Counted from the stretch's first letter, positions 1 to 7,642 are shown. The stretch: DNA of 20,133 nt from Pseudomonadota bacterium (GCA_023441105.1 JAEZQX010000073.1:1-20133), one strand, 5' to 3'. Numbers and translations are program-made. The notes: generated by a model from the letters alone, not told the origin.

Positions 1-124
1 GGCCCGACATGCGTCGGGCCTGGGCGACGAAGGTAGCGCCGAACTCGCCGGCGCCGACCAGCCCGACCGGCAGGTCACTCCCGGCCACCGGCGCAAAACG
101 TTGGAAGATCTGGCTCAGGTTCAT
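1..124 (-). CDS. Homoserine dehydrogenase-like NAD(P)-binding protein, N-terminal fragment (COG4091 type)
   Basis: Only the first 41 residues lie in the window; the gene runs leftward off the edge from an ATG at 122-124. The fragment starts MNLSQIFQRFAP, followed by a Rossmann nucleotide-binding strand and loop, VGLVGAGEFGATF, and then AQARRM. This arrangement is typical of COG4091 proteins, which pair a homoserine-dehydrogenase-like NAD(P)-binding domain with a C-terminal SAF domain. Such genes often sit beside sugar-acid or carboxylate catabolic genes, though their reactions are mostly untested. It is divergent from a GntR regulator gene, and a GntR-type palindrome (133-144) lies just upstream of its start, so control by that regulator is likely. 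The family call rests on the N-terminus alone; another Rossmann oxidoreductase cannot be excluded. Confidence 0.6.
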   Translation of the reverse strand, partial: MNLSQIFQRFAPVAGSDLPVGLVGAGEFGATFVAQARRMSG

Positions 125-130
125 GACTGA

Positions 131-146
131 TTCTTGCATACAAGTG
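131..146. promoter_or_regulatory. Candidate GntR (FCD) operator, divergent promoter region
   Basis: The core CTTGCATACAAG at 133-144 is an imperfect inverted repeat (CTTG-N4-CAAG). It differs at one core position from the perfect palindrome at 977-992. It lies in the 65-bp gap between the divergent dehydrogenase (start 124) and the GntR gene (start 190), so one bound regulator could affect both. FadR-family regulators commonly bind short palindromes of the TTGnnnnCAA kind. The site is seen directly; the assignment to this regulator is inferred. Confidence 0.6.
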
Positions 147-189
147 TTGGACTCTGTCAAGATACGAACCCGAACTCTGACGCATCGCC

Positions 190-960
190 GTGTCTTCGAT
201 TCTTCCCGCCAATCCCCTCGAGGCCTTGCTCGCCACCGCCGCGGCTCAAGTCCCGCCGCGCAAGGGCGACTTGCACAACAACACGGTGGTGGTCCTGCGC
301 AACATGATCATCACCGGCGTGCTCGCGCCTGGCGAACGGCTCAACGAACGCGAGCTGTGCGAGCGGTTGAAGGTCTCCCGCACACCGGTGCGGGAGGCGA
401 TCAAGACCTTGACGCAGGAAGGACTGCTTCACGCCCTGCCGAATCGCTCGCCGGTCGTCGCACCCCTCGACCCCGGCGAGACGGCAGCGTTGATCGAAGT
501 CGTGGCTTCGATCGAGGGACTGGCCGGCGAGCTCGCTGCCCGGCGCATCTCCGACAGCGAAGTGGCAGAGCTCGGCATCCTGCACTACACGATGCTGCGA
601 CATCATGCGCGCGACGAGCTGCCGGGCTACTTCCAGGCCAACAAGGCGTTTCACCGGCGCATCGTCGAGTACGCGGCCAACCCTGTGCTGCTGTGGGTCT
701 GGGACCTGCTCGCGTTGCGCGTCGATCGCGCGCGCTACGCATCCAACCTCTGGCCGGCCCGCTGGCAGGAAGCCACCGGCGAACATGGCGGCATCCTCGA
801 CAAGCTCGCCGCCCGCGATGCCGCCGGCGTCGCGGAAAGCATGCGCCAGCACGTTCGCAACGGCCTGTCGCTGGTCGCCACATCGCTGCGGGCCGACGAC
901 CGTAGCAGCCGCGCCGTCCCGCCGGATGAACCGTCCCCTGGCGGCACCGACCATCGGTGA
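190..960 (+). CDS. GntR-family regulator, FCD (FadR-like) subfamily
   Basis: A 256-residue transcription factor. The winged helix-turn-helix spans roughly residues 28-93 and carries the family signature GERLNERELCERL followed by VSRTPVREAIKTL. The C-terminal helical FCD ligand domain (about 97-232) shows the expected histidines: H155 in FHRRIV, H199 in EHGG and H221 in MRQHVRNG. In this family these usually bind a metal that helps hold a carboxylate effector. The start is a GTG at 190 without a clear ribosome-binding site, chosen because it is the furthest start that still leaves the divergent promoter intact. Matching palindromes lie before this gene and after it, ahead of the TRAP operon. 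It is therefore probably an autoregulating local repressor of the TRAP/SDR/amidohydrolase genes and of the divergent dehydrogenase. The effector is unknown. Confidence 0.9.
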   Translation: MSSILPANPLEALLATAAAQVPPRKGDLHNNTVVVLRNMIITGVLAPGERLNERELCERLKVSRTPVREAIKTLTQEGLLHALPNRSPVVAPLDPGETAALIEVVASIEGLAGELAARRISDSEVAELGILHYTMLRHHARDELPGYFQANKAFHRRIVEYAANPVLLWVWDLLALRVDRARYASNLWPARWQEATGEHGGILDKLAARDAAGVAESMRQHVRNGLSLVATSLRADDRSSRAVPPDEPSPGGTDHR

Positions 961-976
961 GCTTGACGACGTCTGC

Positions 977-992
977 ATCTTGCATGCAAGAT
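977..992. promoter_or_regulatory. Candidate GntR operator upstream of TRAP operon (perfect 16-bp palindrome)
   Basis: ATCTTGCATGCAAGAT is a perfect 16-bp palindrome 35 bp upstream of the DctP start. Its core CTTGCATGCAAG matches 133-144 at 11 of 12 positions. A further half-site, CATACAAG, lies at 1000-1007 and is identical to the right half of the 133-144 site. Recurrence of one motif in both intergenic regions flanking the GntR gene makes an operator very likely. The binding protein is inferred from position. Confidence 0.7.
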
Positions 993-1016
993 TAGCCACC
1001 ATACAAGAACGATTTC

Positions 1017-1022
1017 GAGGAG
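1017..1022 (+). promoter_or_regulatory. Ribosome-binding site fixing the DctP start
   Basis: GAGGAG sits 5 bp before the ATG at 1028. It decides that translation begins there and not in the long upstream open frame that overlaps the GntR gene. Confidence 0.75.
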
Positions 1023-1027
1023 ACCCC

Positions 1028-2035
1028 ATGTCGACATTCGTCCGCTCGCGCCGCTCGGTGCTCAAGACCGCGGCCGCACTCGGCTGCGCGCCGTACATCG
1101 GCAACGCCCGCGCCGCCGTGGAGCTTCGCCTCACCCATCCGGCCGATTTGTCGCACCCGGTGCACCTCGAAGCGGAAAAGATGGCCAGCCGCATCGCCGA
1201 ACGAACCGGCGGAGCGGTGAAGATCACGCTGTTTCCCAACAACGCCCTCGGCTCGCCGGTCGAGACCGCGCAGCAGACGCGGCTCGGTGCCATCGACATG
1301 ATCCTGATGAACCCGGCCAACATCGAGGCGATCTCGAAGACGATCGGCGTGATCAACATCCCCTACCAGTTCGACGACTACGCCCATGCCCACCGGACGC
1401 TGGACGTGACCGCGAAGGAGTGGATCGAGCAGCAGTTGGCAACCGCAGGCTTTGCCTGGATCGCGAACTTCGAATGGGGTTTTCGCGCCCTGTCCAACAG
1501 CCGCCGTCCGGTCAGCACGCCCGACGACGTCAAGGGCCTGAAGATCCGCGTGCCGCCCGAGCTCGCGATCAAGGCGGCATTCGAAGCGCTGGGCGCCAAC
1601 ACCCAGACGGTGGCCTTCCAGGAGGTCTACCTGGCGCTCGCCAACAAGACCGTCGACGGCCAGGACAACCCGGTGGGCACCACCTTCGCCGCCAAGTTCT
1701 TCGAGGTCCAGAGCCACATCGCGCTGACCAAGCACATCTACGCCTCGATCATGTTCGCCGCCAACCCCAGGACCTGGAAGAACAAGCTCGACGCGCAGCA
1801 GCGGCAGATCATCTCGGAAGAGGCCACCAAGGCGGGCAGTGCCGCGCGCCAGGGGGTGAAGGACCTCGAGGAAGGGTTCCTCGCGCAGATGCAGAAGGCC
1901 GGCGTCGCGGTCACCCGGCCCGACGTCGCGCCGTTCCGCGCCAGGATGGAACCCGCCTACGAGGTGCTGCGCAAGAACCTGGGAGAGGAAACCTGGAACG
2001 CGTGGACCAAGCTCGTCGCCGCTGCGCGCGCCTGA
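1028..2035 (+). CDS. TRAP transporter substrate-binding protein (DctP family), Tat-type signal
   Basis: A 335-residue periplasmic receptor that captures a substrate, usually an organic or sugar acid, and delivers it to the DctQ/DctM membrane pair encoded next. The N-terminus has a twin-arginine signal: R8-R9 in SRRSVLK, a short hydrophobic stretch, then an ARA cleavage site near residue 29. The mature part shows DctP features: a conserved arginine region GLKIRVP (R174, which normally pairs with the ligand carboxylate), FQEVYLAL near 197-204 and DGQDNP near 210-215. It is the first gene of the TRAP-SDR-amidohydrolase run and follows the palindrome at 977-992. Most TRAP receptors use the Sec route, so Tat export is a notable variant. 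The ligand is unknown. Confidence 0.92.
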   Translation: MSTFVRSRRSVLKTAAALGCAPYIGNARAAVELRLTHPADLSHPVHLEAEKMASRIAERTGGAVKITLFPNNALGSPVETAQQTRLGAIDMILMNPANIEAISKTIGVINIPYQFDDYAHAHRTLDVTAKEWIEQQLATAGFAWIANFEWGFRALSNSRRPVSTPDDVKGLKIRVPPELAIKAAFEALGANTQTVAFQEVYLALANKTVDGQDNPVGTTFAAKFFEVQSHIALTKHIYASIMFAANPRTWKNKLDAQQRQIISEEATKAGSAARQGVKDLEEGFLAQMQKAGVAVTRPDVAPFRARMEPAYEVLRKNLGEETWNAWTKLVAAARA

Positions 2036-2051
2036 CAGGCGCCGGGCGCCG

Positions 2052-3350
2052 ATGCTGATTGCCGGAATCCTGCTCTCCGTCTGCCTGACGATCCTCGGCG
2101 GCATCCCCATCGCCGGCGGTCTTGCCCTGGTGGCTGCGGCAACCATGGCGCTTACCGCCGGGCCGGAGCTCCTGGTCATCTTCATCCAGCGAGCCTACGC
2201 CGCGACGACCTCCTTTCCCCTCCTGGCCATCCCGTTCTTCATCCTGGCGGGCAACCTGATGAACGTGGGGGGAACCACCGAGCGGATCTTTGCGGTGGCA
2301 AACCTGCTGGTCGGGCGGATCCGCGGCGGACTGGCCCACGTCAACGTGATCGGCAGCGTCATCTTCGCCGGCATGTCGGGCTCCGCCGTCGCCGACGCGG
2401 CCGGACTCGGCGTGATCGAGATTCGCGCCATGGTCAGGGAAGGCTACACCGCGCGCTATGCGGCGACCATCAGCGCGGTCTCCGCAACCATCGGCCCGAT
2501 CATTCCGCCGAGCATTCCGTTCGTCATCTATGGCAGCCTCGCCAACGTGTCGGTGGGCGCCCTCTTTCTAGCCGGCATCGTACCGGGGCTCCTGATGGCG
2601 CTCGGGCTCATGATCGCGATCGCGATCGCCGCGGAGCGACTCGACCTGCCTCGGTCGGCAGGCCTGCCGCCGCTGGACGTCGCCGCCCGGACGGTCTTGA
2701 AAGCCGCGCCGGCCCTCGCCCTGCCGCCGCTGATCCTGGCGGTCATTTTCACGGGGTTCGCGACGCCGACCGAGGCGGCCGTCGTTGCCGCCGGTTGCGC
2801 CTTCATTCTCGGCCGCTATGTCTATCGCGAGCTGACGATGCGCGGCTTCTTCGACACCGTGTGGGAGACCGGCAGGCAGACCGCCCAGGTCATGCTCATC
2901 ATCGCCATGTCGGCGCCGTTCGGCTGGGTGCTCATCCAGCAGCAGGTTCCCAATGCCATCCTGCAATCGCTGATGAGCATCTCCAGCGAGCCGTGGATCA
3001 TCCTCCTGATCGTGAACCTGGTACTGCTGATCCTCGGGATGTTCCTGGAAGCGATCGCCATCCTCATCATCGCCTATCCGATCCTGGCGCCGGTCATGGG
3101 TGCCATCGGCGTCGATCCGGTTCACTTCGGCGTGATGATCGTGCTCAACCTGATGATCGGCCTGGTCACGCCACCGGTCGGGCTCTGTCTCTACGTGGTG
3201 TCCGGCATCGCCAGGGTTCCGATCGGAGACATCATCCGCGAGCTTGCTCCCTACCTCCTGGCGCTGATGGTGATCCTCGGCCTGGTGACCTTCATTCCGG
3301 CCCTTTCGCTGTGGCTGCCCCAGTCCCTCGGCTACGGGATTCTCAAATGA
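2052..3350 (+). CDS. TRAP transporter large permease subunit (DctM family)
   Basis: A 432-residue inner-membrane protein, the ion-coupled transport subunit of a TRAP system. It is hydrophobic throughout with about a dozen membrane segments. It carries family motifs: FPLLAIPFFILAGNLMN near 56-70, IFAGMSGSAVADAAGLG near 99-115, ATIGPIIPPSIPFVIYG near 145-161 and LMIGLVTPPVGLCLYV in the last quarter. The ATG lies 16 bp after the receptor gene, and its end overlaps the DctQ start by 4 bp (ATGA). The order receptor-large-small differs from the more usual receptor-small-large order seen in the second TRAP system of this window. Confidence 0.94.
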   Translation: MLIAGILLSVCLTILGGIPIAGGLALVAAATMALTAGPELLVIFIQRAYAATTSFPLLAIPFFILAGNLMNVGGTTERIFAVANLLVGRIRGGLAHVNVIGSVIFAGMSGSAVADAAGLGVIEIRAMVREGYTARYAATISAVSATIGPIIPPSIPFVIYGSLANVSVGALFLAGIVPGLLMALGLMIAIAIAAERLDLPRSAGLPPLDVAARTVLKAAPALALPPLILAVIFTGFATPTEAAVVAAGCAFILGRYVYRELTMRGFFDTVWETGRQTAQVMLIIAMSAPFGWVLIQQQVPNAILQSLMSISSEPWIILLIVNLVLLILGMFLEAIAILIIAYPILAPVMGAIGVDPVHFGVMIVLNLMIGLVTPPVGLCLYVVSGIARVPIGDIIRELAPYLLALMVILGLVTFIPALSLWLPQSLGYGILK

Positions 3351-3856
3351 CCGCCGCCATCCTGAGCCGGCTGGACCGCGCGGTGGCGATGGCCTGTCGC
3401 TGGAGCGTGATCGTCTGCTTCCTGGGGTTGTTCCTGCTGCTCTCCCTCGGCATCGTCCAGCGGATGGCGCCGCAGGTGAAGCTCCCCGGCTATGACGAGC
3501 TCGTGGAGCTGCTCTTCATCTGGCTGACCTTCATCGGCTCGCTGGCGCTCTGGCGCGAAGGCGCCCTCTATCGCGTGGAGGCGATCGACCGCCTGCTGGG
3601 CTTGCGGGCGCGGCAGGTGCTTGCCGTCGTCACGCATCTTGCCATGCTGGCACTGGCTGCGATCTTCGCGGTCATGGGATGGGACTTCCTGCAGGCAGCC
3701 GGCGAGACGACCCCGTTCCTGCGGATCGACAAGGTCTACTGGTACGCGGCGATCCCGGTCTGCGGCGCGCTGATGTCCATCTACAGCATCGCTGCCGTGT
3801 GGCGCGCGCTGAACGGCGACATCCAGTCGCGGGAAGAAATCGTCACGCTCGGCTGA
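3347..3856 (+). CDS. TRAP transporter small permease subunit (DctQ family)
   Basis: A 169-residue protein with four hydrophobic membrane segments (about 18-40, 52-70, 86-108 and 125-150). It has the DctQ hallmark of an acidic GYDELVELLFIWLTFIGSLALWREGALYRVE region. DctQ supports the DctM subunit and helps dock the periplasmic receptor. The start ATG at 3347 overlaps the DctM stop in an ATGA junction, implying translational coupling. An ATG-TGA gap of 40 bp with a fresh ribosome-binding site separates it from the SDR gene downstream, which is probably in the same transcript. Confidence 0.9.
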   Translation: MTAAILSRLDRAVAMACRWSVIVCFLGLFLLLSLGIVQRMAPQVKLPGYDELVELLFIWLTFIGSLALWREGALYRVEAIDRLLGLRARQVLAVVTHLAMLALAAIFAVMGWDFLQAAGETTPFLRIDKVYWYAAIPVCGALMSIYSIAAVWRALNGDIQSREEIVTLG

Positions 3857-3896
3857 CTCGCGCAGTCGACTCGTCACCTCCTGAGGAAGCAAGACA

Positions 3897-4667
3897 ATGA
3901 AGCGACTCGAAGGCAAGACCGCCATCATCACCGGCGGCGCCGGCGGCATCGGTGCGGCGACCGGAATGCTCTTCTGCGAGGAAGGCGCAAGCGTCGCCCT
4001 CGTCGACCTCGCGGACTCGCCGCTCGGCGAGGTTGCCACGCAGATCCGCCAACGGGTGCCGGGCGCCCGGGGGCTGGAGCTGCGCGCCGACGTCGGCCAG
4101 GAAGCGGCGGCTGGCGAGATCGTGCGGCAGGTGCTCGGCGAATTCGGCACCCTCGACGTGCTGGTGAACGTCGCCGGCATCCGATCCTACGAACCGCTGG
4201 CGGACGCCCGGTCGGAGACCTGGCAGAAGATCCTCGCGGTGAACCTGCTCAGCTACGCCTATCTCGCGCGCGAAGCCCTTCCCGCCCTGCGCAGCTCGGG
4301 TCGAGGCGCCATCGTCAACGTCTCTTCGACCCACGGCGTCAATCCAAGGGTCGGCATGGGCCAGTACGACGTCACCAAGGCCGGCATCCTTTCCATGACC
4401 CGGACCCTTGCGTTCGAGGAAGCGCCCAACCGGGTGCGCGTCAATGCCGTCTGCCCCGGCCTCACGCTCACGCCGTTCCACGTCCGGCGCGCCGCCCAGG
4501 CGGGGCGCACGGAGCAGGACCTGCGTACCGAACAGGTCGACCACAACCTGCAGCGGCGCTGGGCGGATGCGCGGGAAGTGGCTTATCCGATCCTCTGGCT
4601 TGCCTCGGACGAGGCGTCCTTCGTGACCGCCGCCACCCTCATGGTCGACGGCGGAACGCGGGTATGA
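3897..4667 (+). CDS. Short-chain dehydrogenase/reductase (classical SDR)
   Basis: A 256-residue cytoplasmic NAD(P)-dependent oxidoreductase of usual classical-SDR length. The cofactor loop TGGAGGIG lies at 12-19. D37 follows the second strand, which favours NAD over NADP. NVAG is at 91-94, and the catalytic set is N116, S143/S144, Y157 and K161 (YDVTK). The C-terminus ends in the usual VDGG segment. GAGGAAG at 3883-3889 precedes the ATG. The stop overlaps the next start by 4 bp, coupling it to a lactonase-like amidohydrolase. That pairing is what is seen in non-phosphorylating sugar oxidation, where a dehydrogenase forms a lactone and the lactonase opens it. A sugar, sugar-acid or hydroxy-acid dehydrogenase is therefore likely; the exact substrate is unknown. 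Confidence 0.9.
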   Translation: MKRLEGKTAIITGGAGGIGAATGMLFCEEGASVALVDLADSPLGEVATQIRQRVPGARGLELRADVGQEAAAGEIVRQVLGEFGTLDVLVNVAGIRSYEPLADARSETWQKILAVNLLSYAYLAREALPALRSSGRGAIVNVSSTHGVNPRVGMGQYDVTKAGILSMTRTLAFEEAPNRVRVNAVCPGLTLTPFHVRRAAQAGRTEQDLRTEQVDHNLQRRWADAREVAYPILWLASDEASFVTAATLMVDGGTRV

Positions 4668-5647
4668 GCCCGGGACGCGCCGCCACGATCCACGGCGCCT
4701 GGAACGACGACGCCGAGGCCATCGCGCTGGTCGATGCCCACCATCACCTGTGGGACCTGAAGCGCAACCCCTATCCCTGGCTGCAGGATCGGCCCGAGCC
4801 GCACTTCTTCCTCGGCAACTACGACCCGATCAAGCGGGACTACCTGGCCGACGACTACCGCCGGGACTCGGCGGGCCACAATGTCCTGGCGACGGTCCAT
4901 TGCGAGGCCGAGTGGGATCGTGATGACCAGGTCGGCGAGACCGAGTGGCTGTCGCAGGTGAACCAGTCGGACGGCATCCCGGCGGCCATCGTCGCGCACG
5001 CCTGGTTCCATACCCCGAACGCCGCCGAAGTGCTCGCGCGTCAGGCGTCGTTTCCGTTGGTGCGCGGCATCCGCTCGAAGCCGGTCACCGCCTTGACTCC
5101 GCAGGCAATGTCACCCGGCGCTCCCGGCACGATGCAGCATCCGCAGTGGCTGGAAGGCTTCTCCCGGCTGGGGCAGCACGGCTTGTCCTGGGACTTGCGC
5201 GTCCCCTTCTGGCACCTCCACGAGGCGGCCGAGGTCGCCAGGTCGTTCCCGCACACGCCGATCGTCCTGAACCACACCGGCTTCCCCTGGGACCGCAGCA
5301 ACCAGGGCCTGAAGGCCTGGCAACTGGCGATGGAGGCAATCGCCCGCCAGCCCAACGTGCACCTCAAGGTTTCGGAGTTCGGACTGAAGGACCAGCCGTG
5401 GGACTACGAGTCGAATCGGTCGATCGTCCTGGCCGCCATCTCCATCTTCGGCATCGAGCGCTGCATGTTCGCCAGCAACTTTCCGGTGGCCGGCCTGCGC
5501 ATCGACTACGACACGCTGGTCCGTTCGGTGGCGCGGATGCTGAGTGGATTTTCCGCCGCCGACAGGACTGCCTTTTTCATCGACAACGCCGTCCGCTTCT
5601 ACCGGCTCGAAGGGATCGGCAACCCGGGAAGCGTCAGCGTCCCTTGA
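4664..5647 (+). CDS. Amidohydrolase-2 family protein, COG3618 lactonase-like (copy 1)
   Basis: A 327-residue TIM-barrel hydrolase related to L-fucono- and L-rhamnono-lactonases and 2-pyrone-4,6-dicarboxylate lactonase. The first-strand HxH is in VDAHHHLWD (H26, H28). Further family features are EAEWD near 81-85, VRGIR near 133-137, WHLHEAAE near 183-190 and the metal-region histidine H204 in LNHTG. At the last catalytic position, where relatives commonly have SDWP, this protein reads ASNFPV, placing Asn272 at the usual aspartate. The same change occurs in the paralogue at 11473-12369, so it looks like a subfamily trait and not damage. It starts on an ATGA overlap with the SDR stop and runs 14 bp into the convergent crotonase gene. 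Its probable job is opening the lactone made by the SDR. Confidence 0.85.
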   Translation: MSPGRAATIHGAWNDDAEAIALVDAHHHLWDLKRNPYPWLQDRPEPHFFLGNYDPIKRDYLADDYRRDSAGHNVLATVHCEAEWDRDDQVGETEWLSQVNQSDGIPAAIVAHAWFHTPNAAEVLARQASFPLVRGIRSKPVTALTPQAMSPGAPGTMQHPQWLEGFSRLGQHGLSWDLRVPFWHLHEAAEVARSFPHTPIVLNHTGFPWDRSNQGLKAWQLAMEAIARQPNVHLKVSEFGLKDQPWDYESNRSIVLAAISIFGIERCMFASNFPVAGLRIDYDTLVRSVARMLSGFSAADRTAFFIDNAVRFYRLEGIGNPGSVSVP

Positions 5648-6416
5648 ACGCGGGCTGGGTCTTCGACCTGAAGGCCTGGGTGCCGATCTGGAAGTCTTCC
5701 GTGTCGAAGCAGTCGTAGCTTTCGTCCGCCTCCTGCGGCGAAAGCGGGGCTGGATCCGCGAGGCGGTCGACGAACTTCTTGTGCCAGCGGGCAACCAGTG
5801 GCGCTCCCTCCGCAATCGCGGCGGCGATGTCGTCGATGGCGGCATCGAAGCCTGCCGGCGGGAGCAGCCGGTTGACCAGGCCCATCTCCCTGGCGCGCGC
5901 CGCGTCGAAGACCCGGCCTTCCAGCAAGATCTCCTTGGCATTGGCCGGGCCCACCAGCCGAACCAGGGGCAGCAGCTCCGCATAGGCGACCACCAGGCCG
6001 AGGCGCTTGACGGGGATGCCGAAACGGGAATCATCGGTGCAATAGCGCAGGTCGCACGCCGACGCGAGCTCCAGCCCACCGCCGACGCAAAGCCCCCGGA
6101 TCGCAGCGATCACCGGATGGCGGCATTGCACCATCGCCTGCATGGCACCATGCGCGAGCTTGCCGTATTCCCGCGCCTGGGCGGCATTGCTTCGAACCGC
6201 GGGAAACTCCGCGATATCCGCGCCGACACTGAAGGCCTTGCCGCCCGCACCGCTGACGACGATGCAGCGAAGACCGTGGTCTGCGTCGAAATCCCGGAAC
6301 AGCGCGCGAAGCTCCCGCCACATCGCCGTACTGATGCAGTTGTGCTTGTCGGCGCGGTTGATGGTGACGCGGGCGATGCCTTCCCGCCGGGACACGAGGA
6401 TGAGGTCGCTGCTCAT
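5634..6416 (-). CDS. Enoyl-CoA hydratase/isomerase (crotonase) family protein, atypical active site
   Basis: A 260-residue crotonase-fold protein acting on acyl-CoA thioesters in the cytoplasm. The oxyanion-hole segments are present: KAFSVGADIAEF near residues 60-71 and IRGLCVGGGLELASACDLR near 105-123. The glutamate of GGGLEL corresponds to Glu144 of rat mitochondrial enoyl-CoA hydratase. The position 20 residues later, Glu164 in that enzyme, is valine here (FGIPVKRLG). A textbook hydratase mechanism is therefore doubtful, and isomerase, hydrolase, lyase or another crotonase reaction is possible. The ATG overlaps the CoA-transferase stop by 4 bp, so the two are translated together and probably act on the same thioester. 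The stop lies inside the 3' end of the convergent amidohydrolase gene. Confidence 0.88.
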   Translation of the reverse strand: MSSDLILVSRREGIARVTINRADKHNCISTAMWRELRALFRDFDADHGLRCIVVSGAGGKAFSVGADIAEFPAVRSNAAQAREYGKLAHGAMQAMVQCRHPVIAAIRGLCVGGGLELASACDLRYCTDDSRFGIPVKRLGLVVAYAELLPLVRLVGPANAKEILLEGRVFDAARAREMGLVNRLLPPAGFDAAIDDIAAAIAEGAPLVARWHKKFVDRLADPAPLSPQEADESYDCFDTEDFQIGTQAFRSKTQPAFKGR

Positions 6417-7639
6417 TGCACGGCTCCGGTGGCACGCAAGTGCGAAATCCGCTCCTCGGAGATCCCCAGCCCCCGCAGAACCTGATCGGTGTCCTGGCCG
6501 AAAGTGGGCGCCGCGGAGACCACCTTTCCGGGAGTACGGGAGAACTTGGTCGGGATGCCGAGCATCTTCATCCGGCCGAAGGCCGGATGCTCCACCTCCT
6601 CGATCATGTCCCGGGCGATGAAATGCGGATCTGCCAGCGCTTGGGCGAAGTCGTTGATCGGGCCGCAGGGCACGCCGGCCTGCTCGCAGCGGGCGATCCA
6701 GGTTTCGGCATCGCTCCTGGCGAACTCTTGCTCCAGCAACACCTCGAGTGCTTCGACGTTGAGCAGGCGCAGGGAATTGGTCGCGAAGCGCGGATCCTTG
6801 ATCAGGTCCGGGCGATCGAGGACTTCCGTGCACAGCCGCTCCCAGCTGCGCTGGTTGGCGGCGCCGATGACGATATAGCCACTGCGGGTGCGAAACGCCT
6901 GGTAAGGCGCCGACACGCGGTGACGGCTGCCGGTCGCGCGAGGCACGGTGCCGTTGGTGAAGAACGCCGCTGCCTCCCAGATGAACCACGGCAGGCCGCA
7001 CTCGGCCAGGGAAATGTCGATATGCTGACCCTCGCCGGTGTTCATCTGGTGGATGCGGGCGGCAAGGATGGCATAGACCGCGGTGATGCCGGCGCCGATA
7101 TCGTAGACCGCCATCCCGGCCTTCAGCGGACGGCCGCCGGGCTCGCCGGTCATGCTCATCATGCCGGTGATTCCCTGCGCCACCAGATCGAAGCCCCCCT
7201 TGTGGGCATAGGGTCCGGTCTGGCCGAAGCCGGAGATCGAGCAATAGATCAAACGCGGATTGATCGCGCTGAGCGTTTCATAGTCGACCCCGAGCGACTT
7301 GGTGACACCGACCCGGAAATTCTCGACCACCACATCCGCCCAGCGGGCCAGGTCATGGAGAACCTCGCGTCCCTCGGGATCCTTCAGATTGATGACCACG
7401 CCCTTCTTGTTGCGGTTGATGTGCGCGAAGGAGGCCGACTCCCCGTTCACATAGGGACCCATTTCCCGCGAGTCGTCACCCTTGCCCGCCTTCTCGACCT
7501 TGATCACCTCCGCACCCAGGTCCGCGAGCACCATGGTGCAATACGGCCCGGCCATGATCTGCGACAGGTCGAGCACCTTGAGCCCCGCCAGCGGGGATGC
7601 AGCCATCTTGGTCATACTCCGACTCTCTCCGTGTTCCAT
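6413..7639 (-). CDS. Class III CoA-transferase (CaiB/BaiF/Frc family)
   Basis: A 408-residue cytoplasmic enzyme that moves CoA between carboxylic acids through an aspartyl-CoA thioester intermediate. Family features in order are LKVLDLSQIMAGPYC near the N-terminus, LGAEVIKVEK near 41-50, NRNKKGVVINLK near 76-86, ENFRVG near 106-111 and the catalytic aspartate D151 in KGGFDLVAQG. TGEGQHIDISL and the C-terminal GIPTKFSRTPG region also fit. The ATG at 7639 is 3 bp after the DctM stop. An internal ATG at 7613-7615 (giving MTKMAASPLAG) has its own purine-rich upstream region and is a possible start. It follows the TRAP genes and is coupled to the crotonase gene. This suggests that an imported carboxylate is activated to a CoA thioester. 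Donor and acceptor acids cannot be told. Confidence 0.92.
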   Translation of the reverse strand: MEHGESRSMTKMAASPLAGLKVLDLSQIMAGPYCTMVLADLGAEVIKVEKAGKGDDSREMGPYVNGESASFAHINRNKKGVVINLKDPEGREVLHDLARWADVVVENFRVGVTKSLGVDYETLSAINPRLIYCSISGFGQTGPYAHKGGFDLVAQGITGMMSMTGEPGGRPLKAGMAVYDIGAGITAVYAILAARIHQMNTGEGQHIDISLAECGLPWFIWEAAAFFTNGTVPRATGSRHRVSAPYQAFRTRSGYIVIGAANQRSWERLCTEVLDRPDLIKDPRFATNSLRLLNVEALEVLLEQEFARSDAETWIARCEQAGVPCGPINDFAQALADPHFIARDMIEEVEHPAFGRMKMLGIPTKFSRTPGKVVSAAPTFGQDTDQVLRGLGISEERISHLRATGAVQ

Positions 7640-7642
7640 GTC

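Noticed and set aside
1..20. Perfect inverted repeat GGCCCGAC-ATGC-GTCGGGCC
   Set aside because: It lies inside the coding sequence of the leftward dehydrogenase fragment and encodes ordinary residues (RRMSG), so a terminator or site role is unlikely.
605..1027. Long upstream open frame that would extend the first DctP by about 140 residues
   Set aside because: It overlaps the GntR gene and crosses the palindrome. The ATG at 1028 has a ribosome-binding site and opens directly into a signal peptide.
157..2339. Long minus-strand open frames opposite the GntR and TRAP genes
   Set aside because: These are GC-driven antisense shadows rich in Arg/Ala/Pro/Gly with no domain motifs, whereas the plus-strand frames carry clear families.
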